Shown piece after piece: positions 1 through 12,440 of a stretch of DNA of 33,112 bases. The notes beneath the pieces were generated by a model. That model saw only the letters and a program-made list of their open reading frames with translations. It was not told the DNA's origin and did no database searches. The stretch comes from Trachelipus rathkii (taxonomy: Eukaryota > Arthropoda > Malacostraca > Isopoda > Trachelipodidae), in assembly GCA_015478945.1 (NCBI GenBank), contig JABUQX010099468.1, positions 37,501 to 70,612 of the forward strand, written 5' to 3'. Position 1 is the first letter of the stretch; each line of letters opens with the position of its first letter. The position numbers and the translations under genes are program-made.

Positions 1-3000
1 GCTCGATGCTTCCCTATACATGGCCGTGTTAAATACTATGATATTATACTGTATAATACAATATCTTACTATAAGTGACGTCCTATAAGATAATTATCTA
101 AACAGTAAATAATATATTAGCTAATATTTTAGGTATATTATATTTATATATTATTATATTCTATTCCTATATAGATAAATAAATATATAATATATATTTA
201 TCCGATAGATTAATATATGATGTTACTGAAAACTTAATAACTTTAAAGTATAATCATAATTAGATATAACTAATTTTATACTATCGTTCTATTTCATGAG
301 GTAACGTAGTAATAGTATATAAAATAAAAAGTACAAATATTATACATCTCGTGAAGCTCTAAGATTAATCTGCAGTATAAGTAGCATTTCATGGGACATT
401 TGGGAGAGGAAATGTGTTTTTTTTTTTTTTTATTTTTCTTTGTTCGTAAATTTTTGTTGAAATTTATATATTTGGATATTATTTACAGAATTTAATAATC
501 TGGAATCTTTTTCCCTTCTTTCTTTTGTTTTTTAGATTTTTATTTTGACAGTTAATGACGATTAGCTTTCAACGTATGTACTCTTTCCGTTATGATATGA
601 ATTCGATTCGCTTTTGTTCATAAATATAATGCATTTTAACAATAAACATACTCTGTTCATAATATCCTTTGGTGGTAACCTAGCTAGAGTTTTAGTAAGA
701 GTGGACTGCAGGTTTCACGCTTTAGTGTTCGGGTTTTTCGATATCATGTCTTTTTATGTAAAATCCTTTTAAATGAATAATGCATATATTATATTATATA
801 TATATATTATATATATAGTATAATTATGATATATAATATATATAGGTATATATCTAGCATGAGTATATATATATATATATTATAATATTATACTGTATGT
901 AGTGTGTGTATAAAATAATTATTATTTCCATCTTTCAAACAGGTATACATTTGACTTTATTTTTATGAAATGAAAAAGAAATTGGTTTTTAATACAAGAA
1001 TCACAGATTCGACGTTTTGGAAAAGTTTATCGAGATTTTATTGATTACAGCAGATTTAAGCATATTTTCGCTTGGACTACCGAAAAATGACTATTATTTT
1101 TCCGTTCAGGTAGGTTTCTTCAGACATTTTCTTAACTTCTAATTCTGCTTCTTATATACTCTTCATATATTATAATTATCACCTTTCTCGTATTTGAAAT
1201 GAATTACGAAAGTGTGTTATTGTGTTTTAATTAGGATATCATTAAAATTATCACTAAATTAATACACATATAAACATTACATATACTTTTTCTTACCTAT
1301 ATGCTGACTAAAAACGGCTGACTGAAAGCGTTTATTACGACCTTATTCTTCCTGACAATCTCTTTATAAATAATAATTCACTTGGAGGCAAGACCTGGTT
1401 ATCTCGAACGATCGGACCAGTGCTCTGCCTACTCCCTTCCACGCTCCTACCTCGCTCTGTACTTCTTCTTGGTATCTTAGTTTCTATTCTCCACGTAGCA
1501 CGTCATTAAAAAAGGAATCATAAGTAAATACACATAATAATAAATCTCTACATCAACCATAACTATTCCAAAACTTCCATCAATCGAGATGGATCTACAA
1601 CTTAATATCTATCATGAGTCGGCCAATTGAGTACGATTAGAACTATAATTCCCTTATCATCTATTTCAATAATTAGGATTTTTAATGTTCCCCCAAAAAA
1701 TTATAATAAGCTAAAATAATTACAGGCAGAGAGAGTAGATATGAATTGTATTGGAGTTTCGCACCTGGCGTCCTCGTAGCACCAAGGGGTGCCAATAATA
1801 ATAATATTTAAGGAAATCACATTGAACTACAAAGGCATATTATCTATACCATATAGTAATGTCTAATAGTAGTATTTAGTAGATATTTGTTGAGTAGAGA
1901 TCGACTTAAGTACCTAGGATTTTTATAATTATTCGTTGTGATCCTCCCTATTCTATCTGTTTACAGTCACACTCTATAATACTACTACAATAGATTAAAA
2001 ATTTATTCTTCAATTTCTCATCAATTTTATCCTTTTATCCTACTGAGCTGTAATATTGTGATTTTAATTACTTCTCATGAATTTTATTGAACAACACAAG
2101 TTGTTATGTGATACTACGGTCTTCGTAGTGAATTGTCTTATGCTCGTTGCAGTTATTAAAGCGTAGCACTTAGTTCTAATGATGCAGTATATAGGTGGTA
2201 TTACATACAGTGACAAAATTATATATTTCAATTTGTTATAGTTGATACTTCAATTTAATTCATTTTGCTGTAACGATGCAAAATTAGCGTTAGAGTTATT
2301 GAGTTTTATGTGTCTGGATAAATGAATAAAAAAAAAAAAAGGATAGAAGATAAGTAGAAATGCAATAAAAGGCTCTCATCTTACATTAAAAAACCACCTA
2401 TGAACATCATATCAATAAGGCACTAGTTTATTTAATTAAATGAGTAATTGATATTTCAAAAGTTTACAAAAAGATATGTATTAAAATTATTTGAAAGGAC
2501 TGTATTAAAATTATATAAATTCAAAATAGTATCAGAAAATATTTGTATTTAAAATTTATACAATAGCAAAATATTTTTTAAAATTATAAATAACAAAAGT
2601 ATAAAATTAAATATAAATAAAACAATTTTGTTAAAAATTATATTTAAATTAAAAGGTAAATAGGAGAGGTAAGTTTGGATCTAATAGAAAGAATTTGATT
2701 ATATTTATATATATCTTAGAAAAGGATATCGTATTTGTTTCCTATATTTATATTTAATATAGGAGATAGAACTAAAATTATTTTAAATTATCAATTATAA
2801 AGTGTATTAATATTCAATTAAGTCTGTAAATGATAATGTAAGTATGGAACAATGTTTATGATTAAAATTATATAGAAGTAGTTGACGATGCTATAAATCA
2901 ATATTACAACTTATAGCAAATTAGGTGTATTTCAAATATAACTAGGAATACATTTTATAGTAAGGGTTACAGATATATATAAGTTATGCAAATCTATTAT

Positions 3001-5600
3001 CAAAGTTCCAATAAGAATTATTAGAAGGAATATAATAGCTAAAAAAAGTTGAATTAATTATAGACATTAGGTACAACGTTTTGTTGTTCTCTTAACACTA
3101 TGGAGGACTGGACTTTACAGTGATTCTCCCTCCTCTCATAATACTTAATGTATAAATTTATATATTTGAGGCCAAATAGTATTTGATTATTAAATGAGGT
3201 TGTATATTACTGTTTAAGTAACTTCCCATCAACATCGGGAAAACATTGATCCACACGACGGTATATTATATATTTATAAAATATATATTATATACCTTAT
3301 ACAATATATATATCAATTTTATTAAGCATTTTTACTACTAAGTAATATGGTATCTAAATAATTACTGTTAATAATAGCAGCATCATGCAATATAACTTAA
3401 GGAGGTTGACAAGGATTGTTAAACCAAGTAGGGAAGAAAGAAAAATATGACCTAAATAAATAACCTAGATAATATATAATTATGTAGTATGATCATTATA
3501 TTAACATCACAAATAAACACCTATAAATCTAATACATTACATACAAGGAATTACGTGTTTTATTAATGGAGTTTAAAGTTACAAAAAGATTAATGTATTA
3601 AAATTATTTATGTATGTATTAAATAATTATTAATATTAAAATTATTATGCGATAATAACGTCATTAAAAAAAAAAGCACCACCAGCCTATGATGTTTTGA
3701 GAAGAACGAAATATATAGAAATTCTGCAAAGTTATGAAGTCGAACACTAAAAGTTAAAAATTATATAAATTTATAGCAATGGTAGTTGATTATTAAAATA
3801 ATGTACAATACGAATATGTAATTTAAATAATATTTACAAATATATTTTATTATTTAAAATTATTAGTAAGTATACACTGCTAAATTTAATAATAAAAATT
3901 TTATTAAATAAAGTGTATTAAAATTCAATAGTCCCTGTATTAGTGGTATTAATTCAATTTTATATAATAAAATGTTTATGAGTATAAAATATTTATTGAG
4001 AATTAGGTACGTGCAAGAGAAAATTCATATTATTTTGGTTAAATCTCTTTTATTATGCAAATGGTTGGTGTTAAGGATGAACAGATTGTAGGAACAAATG
4101 TATTTCACTAACTTGGTAAAACATCTTTTATCTTAACAGTTGATATATCTCACAAGAAATCGTAAGAAAAGTGTGGATGAATCATCTTTGAAGGAAAAAG
4201 TTTAACTGTCTGAAGATGAAAAGAGGAAATGACAGAGTAATAGAGAAATGAATGTAACCTTGTAACCAGGGAAAAATGAAAATTTTTCTTATTAGAGATA
4301 GAGGAAAAAGGTAAGCTTGAAAAAGAGGTTTCTCAATTTTCATTTGTATAAGACTCTCAGTTCACTCACTCCATTTATTTTCCAATGAATAATCTAGATT
4401 CAATATATTATACATAGCAGTATAAACATATGATTTCACTTTAATTATTTATGATATACTTGCATACAATATATTTACAATTCCGCATATAAACGAATAT
4501 AATTAAGCAACATATTATTATTAGTTATTATTATATATATATTGTGAGTCATCTTGTGCTTTAATCTAAGTATTCTATATTCTAAGAACATATATATTAT
4601 TATAGAAAAACATAATTATATATCAATTATAAAATACAAACCTTTACAACGTATAAAGTGTATATAATATTTACATATTACCCATGTTTACATTTTTAGG
4701 GATTGTTTAATATATATACATTACAAAACGAAAAGAGCATTGTAAGTCATAAAACACAACAAAATGGAATAGTTCTACAGCGAACTGTGGCGACTCATCA
4801 ACCCGATCGGATGTTAGTTTTGTTTTAAATAATAATATAATTATATTAAAGGAGTGTATCAAATTATTCATTAACGAAATGTATATATTATAAAATTTAA
4901 TAAAATCATATACATGCTAATAAATACTATATATATTAAAGATATCGTGTAATATTCGTATAGGTTTTTGTTTCATATATTCATATTAAAATTTAATAAC
5001 ATTTAATTATTTGTGTATGTATTAATTATTAAAAATTATTTTATAAAGAAATATAATAATTTTATTAAAATTTAAATACAAACTTATGCCAAGAATGACC
5101 ATCAAATTCATGCAACAAACATCATCATAGAAAGTAATACCATCAAAATTATTACAAATTATAATCACAATCTCACACAATAGCTACAGAGAGGAAAGGG
5201 ATATTATCTCTATTTGCTCTTGAGAGTAAATTCTTACACTCTTAGTAAATATTATTAGATTGAGCGGAAAATTGAAATATATTAGTAATAAATAATCAAA
5301 TATTATTATAATTTATAACTATATAAAACATTTATTTATACATTATTCAATAATCAACACAAACAGTTTAATAAAAGGAAATAAGCAGGAGTAATAGCGT
5401 ACATAACATTTATTAGTGAGAGAATCACTTTGATAAAATTATTTAAGTATATATTATTGGTATATACTCGAGACATAAATAAATTAACATAAATAGAAAA
5501 AATAGCGCAAAAATATAAATGGCTTAGTTATTCGAATGATAAAAGCAGAGATTAGCAGAAGATGAAGACTTTGTATATAAGACTTAAAAGTAAGCTTATT
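1..5600. other. AT-rich intergenic DNA, no gene recognised
   Basis: This stretch is strongly AT-rich, with TA-alternating tracts (for example about 780-890 and 3260-3320) and short A or T runs (a T run near 417-430, an A run near 2328-2340). No open frame of useful length and no conserved protein motif was seen on either strand. Two short patches, about 1380-1500 and 4785-4815, are less AT-rich, but I could not tie them to any family. Confidence 0.6.
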
Positions 5601-5604
5601 ATGG

Positions 5605-5735
5605 ATATCCAGGCAAGGGTAAACCAAAAGTAACCTGGACATAGAGTCGTGGTTTCTCGGCCTACCGGGGAGCGACGGGGGGGGGACTTCGTCCCTCTGT
5701 CCCTCCGTCGTAATTCGAGAACTCCCCTATATAAA
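5605..5735. repeat. GC-rich islet with G-run hairpin
   Basis: A GC-rich patch sits in very AT-rich DNA. It contains a nine-G run (5677-5685) and can fold into a strong hairpin. The outer arms CGACGG (5673-5678) and CCGTCG (5705-5710) pair, and the inner arms GGGAC (5683-5687) and GTCCC (5691-5695) pair around a TTC loop. The minus-strand open frame across it (5552-5782) matches nothing I recognise and is probably chance. The G run and the GC contrast recall the repeat cores at 12.8 and 13.7 kb, so this may be a diverged or truncated relative. That link is inference. Confidence 0.4.
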
Positions 5736-6077
5736 AAAGGAATATAAATTAACATTATTATCTTAGAGATATGAAAAAACAACTATTGGAAACTCTTCCT
5801 CTCGTAGTACTACTGCAGAAATGGATAGGTATTTTATAGGTATTAAGTAACGTTATACACGCTGCCAGCCCAATAGATTTATTATACTTAATTTTAAGGT
5901 GTTATTAATAAATTATTTAGAATAAAATATATTTTTTTGTTCATCTGATCAACATAAAATGATTTTTTTTTTTTATATTCTTGTAGCTGTTATAGTATTT
6001 TATTGTTCTAATTGACATGATTTAATAATATAACGTTTATAAAAATATTATGTGTTTTGATATAAGATTATTTTTTC

Positions 6078-6375
6078 ATGAATTAGGATCGGTAGAGGCT
6101 CGAGGCCGACGGGGAACACAGGGGAGGAGGCGTTTTTCCACCCCGTTTAAGGGGTAAGGGGCTGGAAGGAACCTCCCGACGACATTATACCGTACAAATC
6201 CAAAGAGACGGTAGCGTTTTCACCGAGACCTATATCCCCTCGAGGGTAGGTGGGTGAAGTTAGTCGCTAGCTTGACGCGTACGTATTTGCCGCGGCTAGA
6301 GAGAGCCGAGCAGACTACGCCTGACTACCTGCCTAAGTCGGTGCGTATAAAGTTACCTTACTTGGGGTAATTCTT
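6078..6375 (+). repeat. Possible third copy of the GC-rich repeat core
   Basis: This GC-richer islet shares an ordered set of short blocks with the cores at 12804-13150 and 13666-14063. The shared order is: a GAGGCCGACGG-like start; AAGGGGTAAGGGGCTGGA (compare AAGGGGTAGAAGGGCCGGA in the second core); a ...TGGGTGAAGTTAGTC block (compare ...GGTGAGGGGAAATAGTCC); and a terminal TTGGGGTAATT (compare TTGGGGTATTT). The similarity was judged by eye and is diverged. No open frame was recognised. It reads as a non-coding mobile-element core, but its boundaries are uncertain. Confidence 0.4.
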
Positions 6376-6379
6376 ATAT

Positions 6380-7850
6380 AGGTTATATAATAAAAATAAA
6401 ACTATACTATACTAAGATAATTCTATATAAACGAGTAATCATGATAATAAATAAGAGTATCTATAAATAGTGACCTTCTCTCTCATATTATATTATAATA
6501 TTATTAATTACATAATTTATTTTATAATTATAATCTATTTAATATCTCTATACTATAAATTTATCCACCGATTTGTATCGATTAAATATGAGGAGTCCGT
6601 ATTTACTCTCTAATATCTATAGCAGACTATCCAATAAAATTAAACGAATTGATTCACACTGTACATTTTGTGCATTGTTCTACAGAAGAGATTCGTGGTG
6701 TGAACACAATCTTTTATTATGAGTCAGTTCTCTAAAGTAATTTATTCGATAGAATTTTACTTCCTTCATTTGAAGTATTACTGATGTATATGTGTTGGTT
6801 TTTTCTATTTGTGAGTTCGTTTCATTCTATCGTAGTAACGCGCTCATCAGAGTTTGAGCATCAATTTGTAATCTAGTTTACCATAGATGAAGTTGTTGAT
6901 TACCTCTCGCGCATTTGTTCATTTCTATTGAATGCATTTATCTTGATAGTCACCCAAGACACTCTCGCTGAATGCACAAATATATAACCTATGAAAAACT
7001 ATTCTTTTTTTTTCTCTCAATTTAAACATGCGATTTTCTACAATAGTCATCTTTAATATAATCACACATCTGGATTAATATAACCAGAGTTTCATAAATT
7101 TCTAGTTTGACTATTTAGAGTGACGAAAAGGAGGTGTATATTAATCGTTAGGGGGGATAGGTTGACTTATTAGGTTGGAGAGGTTATTGCTTTATTTTCT
7201 ATATAAGAGTGAATATTATGAGATATGGAGCACAGAAGATATGGAGAATATGAGTATTATATATTAAATATATTATAATAATAAATACAAATTAAAGTAG
7301 AAAAAAATACATAACAGTTAAAGAGAGTCCAACTCTAAATAAATATTGTTATAAAAATATTTAGATGAATCATTCATACAATAACCACTAACTTCATATT
7401 TGTTTTTCTCCAATATTTATATATCAGCACAAATACGTTCAAATATTATTTTTATTATTCTAAGAATGAAGTATGCCGCTATAGTAAGAGAATATATGTG
7501 ATCATTGATATGGAATTATATGGATAGTGAATAGAATTTAGTGGATTAATTCAATAGTAAGTTAGTTTAATGTAGATAAATAATGATAAGAGAACTAGAT
7601 ATACTATTTATTGCAGATTTACACGAGACTTATATTATTTTTATTAATTTATACAGAGATACGAATTATATGAATTTAAAGATATTAACACAAGAAGGAT
7701 ATTATTTTTATCTATATCTAGTCTATATCTATATTTGATGGCTAATCTTATCCATCCTTAATCTGAATTAATTGATGGATAAGCTAATATAGTGCTATGG
7801 TAACCACCATTTATATTATATACTATACTTAGTATGATCTATATTAGAAT
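6380..7850. other. AT-rich intergenic DNA, no gene recognised
   Basis: No protein motif, RNA gene or clear repeat was recognised. A short inverted pair (TTATCCATC near 7748-7756 and GATGGATAA near 7775-7783) is present, but it is too short to interpret. Confidence 0.5.
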
Positions 7851-8480
7851 TACATTAACGATGATATAAATAAATTAATATATATTATATAATTAATATT
7901 ATATTATATGATATTTATTATTATATTAATTATTTATATTTAATTATATTTATATTTTTGAATATATATATATATATGTATATTGTATATATATGTATTT
8001 TATTTGTAATGTATTTGATATATAGTATGATGATTATATATGATATTGTATTTTGTGTTATGTATATATTATTATATATATTTGTATGTATTATGATTTT
8101 ATATATATATTATATATTTATTATATATTTATATTATATATTATATATTTATTATATATATATATATTATTTATATATATATTATATATTTCTTTTTTAT
8201 TTTATATTATTATATATTATATTTTATTATTTATTATTTATATTTTTATAATTTATATGGTCTATGTGTGTATGTACTATCATATATACTATTCTTAGTC
8301 AAATATTTCTCTAATTATCATCTTTTATATCTATATACTTATATTATGTGTAAATTTTACCTTACCCATCACCGATATATGTATTATATTGTTTTGTGTG
8401 TATGTTGTTCTATTCTATATATAAATATATTATATTTTTATATATATTATATTGTATATTATTATTATTATTCACTTTTA
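7850..8480. repeat. TA-dominated low-complexity tract
   Basis: This tract consists almost entirely of irregular TA, TAT and ATT runs. Open frames read across it (7958-8251, 8053-8298, 8268-8501) translate to I, Y, L and F-rich low-complexity strings with no family resemblance. They are composition artefacts, not genes. Confidence 0.75.
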
Positions 8481-9640
8481 TATCTATATCTTATATATTA
8501 GTTCGTTCTCTCTGGGAAATATTTTATTCATATGCAATTAACATATATTTTAATACGAGATTATTATATTAGAGTATTTTTAGTGTAATGGAGTTATCAA
8601 AGTGTTGTGTTGAAGATGGTATATGTATATGAGATCTCTATTATGTAGTTAATTATAATTAAATTAATTCATATTAATTGTTATATAAATATATTATATA
8701 AATATAATATATATATTATTATTATATTTATAATATATATAATTATATATATATTAATATTATATATATTTATTATTATATATATATATATTATTATATT
8801 ATATATTTAATTATATATATATATTAATATATATATATAATTTATAACTTTATATTAAATTTATGTTTTATTACATCAAAAAGATAAATATGAAATTTTA
8901 TTTATATATTATATAACAAGTATTTTATTAATATATTATTATATATAAAATGACTCAGTAGGATTAATACCACTAATCTTTATAGATAAGAACTATTATA
9001 CATTTAGATTTATATATTAATAATAAAAATATAATTTCTTTACTATATTTGTAACTTAGAGTAACAAACTGTATTATTTATTCCTGTCTATCTGTCTATA
9101 ATATGGTTTATATAATCACAGAAACGGAAATATTAAGGATTACTACTTATTATATATATTATCATATTTATTTTATATTTCTGTTTTGTTAAATATATAT
9201 ATTATATTATTTATTTATTATTAATATAATATATTAATATATATATATATTAATATTATGAAAGTTGCATATTTCCCCAATACGAGTACAAAAATCACGA
9301 AAGCCTAATAATCTTGAAAACTTAACTATATCACTATACAAGTTTAAAAATAATTACATATTGTTGGGAGAATCCTGGTATTAAATAATTATATTATGAT
9401 TATTGGAAAATTGTGAACATAATAATAAGTAATACGTAGGTAAATTTTTATATTTATCTTTATAATTAAGTACTATAGTATATATTTTCTAAAATATATA
9501 ATATACTTTTTTGGAATCCCTCTGATAATATAAATTCAAAAATGACAAATATTAAATAATTATAAATTATTTTTTATTATTATTTTAATAATAACAATTA
9601 TTATATATATATATATATTAAATATATTATATATTATCAG
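8480..9640. repeat. AT-rich DNA with several TA tracts
   Basis: TA-alternating tracts occur at about 8690-8850, 9190-9260 and 9600-9635, separated by AT-rich non-repetitive sequence. No gene or known element was recognised between them. Confidence 0.6.
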
Positions 9641-9812
9641 GGTGATTCAAAAACCTCTGCGACAAACTCGGAGGTTGATAGGGCAAACGATAAGGAACAT
9701 TTGTTGTTAAATAACCTATGTTGTGTATGACGCTTCGTTTCAAAATTACGGACGATTGAAAGTACACTAGTTTATTTTGTGTGACGCGTCGCATGTAGGT
9801 TACGGACGATTT
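9640..9812. mobile_element. Probable transposon end with 54-base subrepeats
   Basis: An abrupt change from TA-rich DNA occurs at CAGGGTGATTCAAAA (starting about 9639-9640). It leads into unique, GC-richer sequence, the pattern expected at the edge of an inserted element. Inside, TTACGGACGATT occurs twice (9746-9757 and 9800-9811). Each copy is preceded by a related TGACGC(T/G)TCG block, giving a diverged 54-base tandem duplication typical of subterminal repeats. No transposase is seen, and I found no matching inverted end nearby. The family is unassigned. The minus-strand open frame over this stretch is probably chance. Confidence 0.4.
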
Positions 9813-10330
9813 AGTAAACGTGATTTTTAAAAATAGATATTGGGTGAACAGTTGCTGGTCCATAAGTGTAGTTATCGATCTCTGAACGAGTCAAAGCTAG
9901 GGGAGAGGGCTTGGCCGCGAGCCACCACGGTACTGGGATACCCGAATGGCCCGAGTGGACACTGTTTTCATTATTCTATATTAGTGCGAGGTACGAGGGG
10001 CGGAGGACGAGTACGCGCACTGCGACGATGCGCACCATATCACACAAACATCTGTATGTCGCGGGGGTTCCGGAGACCGAGCTCTCCTAGGAAGCGGGAA
10101 ACTAGTCCTACATGCACGTACATTCACTGCGAGTTGCACGAGAGAGACCCTCGACTCGCGGGGAGGTAATGGTGAGACAGGTTTGAGCCACTCTGAATGA
10201 GTGCACATCTACGTTATAGCACAGAAACAAGAATTGAACCTCTCAAACGGAGTAGAGGAAGTCATGTATAACCGTAATACAGGTCCTAGTTACTGAGTTA
10301 ATCTCTGGGAGAGTGCTAGTGATCCGTCAC
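9813..10330. other. GC-rich islet, possible element interior
   Basis: This stretch is clearly GC-richer than its surroundings, especially 9895-10170. It directly follows the probable transposon end and fades back to AT-rich DNA by about 10400. A 109-codon open frame on the plus strand (9840-10169) and an overlapping 75-codon frame on the minus strand (9981-10208) cross it. Neither shows a recognisable motif, and frames open on both strands are expected where stop codons are rare in GC-rich DNA. I read the islet as part of a non-autonomous element or an element UTR, not as a gene. Confidence 0.3.
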
Positions 10331-10439
10331 CCAATCGCTAATCGAGAATTTCTCTAGATCTGTATGAGTGAATCAACGAGCATATGTCGAAAATATATTA
10401 GGGACAAGAGTAAAAAGTATATATATAGCTCTCAGAACT

Positions 10440-10776
10440 TGAAGGAGGATTATATACATAGACAGACTCTTACACTACCTTAAAAGTATCATTATATTAT
10501 AAAAATATTAAAACAATTATAAAAATTAATAATAATAATCTAACATTATTATTATTATATTAATAAATTATAATTATATAAATTAATTATATTATTATTA
10601 TTATATTATTATTATTATATAATTAATATTTATTTATTAATTATTATTATTATATAATTATTATTAATTTTATGAAAAATAAATAGAATATATATATAAT
10701 AAAATAATTAAGATTGTTTATTTTTAACTTATATGAGCATATATGAATCATGGAAATTATTCTATTTCCGTGGGAT
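10440..10776. other. AT-rich spacer
   Basis: Dominated by ATT, AAT and TA runs; no gene or structured repeat recognised. Confidence 0.6.
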
Positions 10777-10851
10777 GTTCAATTGATGGAGGTTCAATTG
10801 ATGGATGTTCAATTGATGGATGTTCAATTGATGGATGTTCAATTGATGTAG
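10777..10851 (+). repeat. 15-base tandem repeat, five copies
   Basis: Five head-to-tail copies of GTTCAATTGATGGAT start at 10777, 10792, 10807, 10822 and 10837. The first differs at its last base and the last is altered at its 3' end. The near-identity of the copies implies recent expansion by slippage or unequal exchange. The period is a multiple of three, so one frame repeats the pentapeptide VQLMD, but no supporting gene structure surrounds it. Confidence 0.9.
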
Positions 10852-12120
10852 ATATATGGTGTATAATAATTGTTCAGTAATATTTCTAGATTAAATAACA
10901 TAATATTCACAAATTCAATGAGAAATTTTCCAAAGCTTACAGTCAAATTTGATGACATTCTCACATTAAAATTACTATTCTTGGTAAGTGTAGACAATAA
11001 AAGTCTTATTAATCAGCATTTTTCCTCTATAAATTATTGCATTTTGAATCTATTAAACTCGCATTATTTTTATTCTGTTATCTATTTGGCATTTTCCATA
11101 TTCTTCTGACCGTTTTCATCCAACAGTATTGTTTCTGACAGCTCATACTGCTTCTCCTAGTACCTATGTTACCTCTATTTTGGAACACGTTTCACAAATT
11201 CTAAAACTATCACTTCTAGAGGACTTCATACACCTCAATAGTTTCTTCTCTTCCAAACTGTCATCTATTCTTCCGTGGTTTACTTCATTGCTGCCCTTTA
11301 CTTTGGTAAGTGCAGTTGCGACCATTACGATGTATTTATTACTTCTACTCTTCATACTATGTAACTCTCTCTCTATTCTCTCTCATATCTCTCAAAGGAT
11401 AAGACGTATATAATATTATTACAGGGCCAAAGATAAATATATAATTATTAGTTAATCTTTCAGTATAGCCACTTACCTGAGAACCGGTATAATATAAACT
11501 TTTTTGACTGGCTTCTCAGCTTTCACGGCTCCGGTGCTACTCACGCTCACGTATTCTGACGTCGGCTCCCCAAGGTTTTCTCGTGTGATTCGTCATCCGC
11601 GCGAGAAATGAAAAATTTATTATAGTGTGGAAGAAAGGGTTTCAAATTGATATAGCTCAGTACGAACGAGTATTATTCTTAGTGTTATAATATATTGCTT
11701 ATTTATGTGTGGAGACCTATTAGCATATAGAGAAGGAACAAATAGAAGACTCGATAACCTTTCATCACACAATCACAAAAAACAAAAAGTATAAGGATGT
11801 GAATTCCAAGTAATATATAGCAAAAAAAACGTTATTAGTGTGTGTTTACAAGATTTATTATAAAAACTTTAAATTCTAAGTCGACAAAAAAAGCTATTTT
11901 TTAGAAATGTGATTATAAATAAAACCAACTAATAGTATCACTCTTTTCCAACTCTAATATAAGAGGATCAAACTTAATTGATTGAAAATCTATCAGGAAG
12001 TATTAAAGCATCTATATTAAAAAAAAGAAAAAAGTTTAAAATTTCAAAGACTGGTTTATCTTAGAATTCAGGACTAGCGTAAAGTACGGTAAGATCTTAA
12101 AACTATATTTAGAAATCAAA
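10852..12120. other. Intergenic DNA, no gene recognised
   Basis: Two short plus-strand open frames (10870-11109 and 11129-11413) encode hydrophobic, serine- and leucine-rich strings without recognisable motifs. The second contains a GTAAGT-like donor near 11305, but no matching exon was identified. A GC-richer patch lies at about 11500-11610 (a CACGGCTCCGGTGCTACTC neighbourhood) and could not be assigned. Confidence 0.4.
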
Positions 12121-12252
12121 TTAATTATATATGATATTAATATATATATATATTATTATATATATATTAATATATAATATATATATTAATATAATAAATA
12201 ATATTTTAAATATATTATATATATATATATATTATATATATATATATATAGT
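12121..12252. repeat. TA-alternating tract
   Basis: Long alternating TA stretches with occasional ATTA interruptions lie directly upstream of the tandem repeat pair that follows. Confidence 0.8.
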
Positions 12253-12391
12253 TATATTAAGATTATAGAATGATATACCAATCCATATCCAAAATAACCT
12301 ACAATAGCTACAACATGATATAAAATATAAGGATATACATATGCTGAAACCTACTGTCTTTAAATTTTAACAGAAGGTAACGGTGTTATAA

Positions 12392-12435
12392 AAATAAAAA
12401 AAAGAAAAAAAAAATAAAAAAAAAAAAAAAAAAAA
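12392..12435 (+). repeat. A-rich homopolymer tract
   Basis: A nearly pure A tract interrupted by single T and G bases. It sits immediately upstream of the terminal region of the first G-tract element and could be its own tail, a slippage tract, or an insertion site. Confidence 0.8.
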
Positions 12436-12440
12436 TCAAT

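Noticed and set aside
5552..5782. 76-codon minus-strand frame
   Set aside because: It spans the G-rich hairpin and AT-rich flanks and matches no family I recognise.
7958..8501. Three overlapping I/Y/L-rich open frames
   Set aside because: They are direct translations of TA-rich low-complexity DNA, with no motif and no gene structure.
9840..10208. 109-codon plus-strand frame and overlapping 75-codon minus-strand frame
   Set aside because: Both strands are open because the islet is GC-rich and stop-poor; no domain, splice context or conserved motif was seen.
11640..11670. TATAGCTCAGTACGA, considered as a tRNA A box
   Set aside because: No matching B box or cloverleaf pairing downstream.
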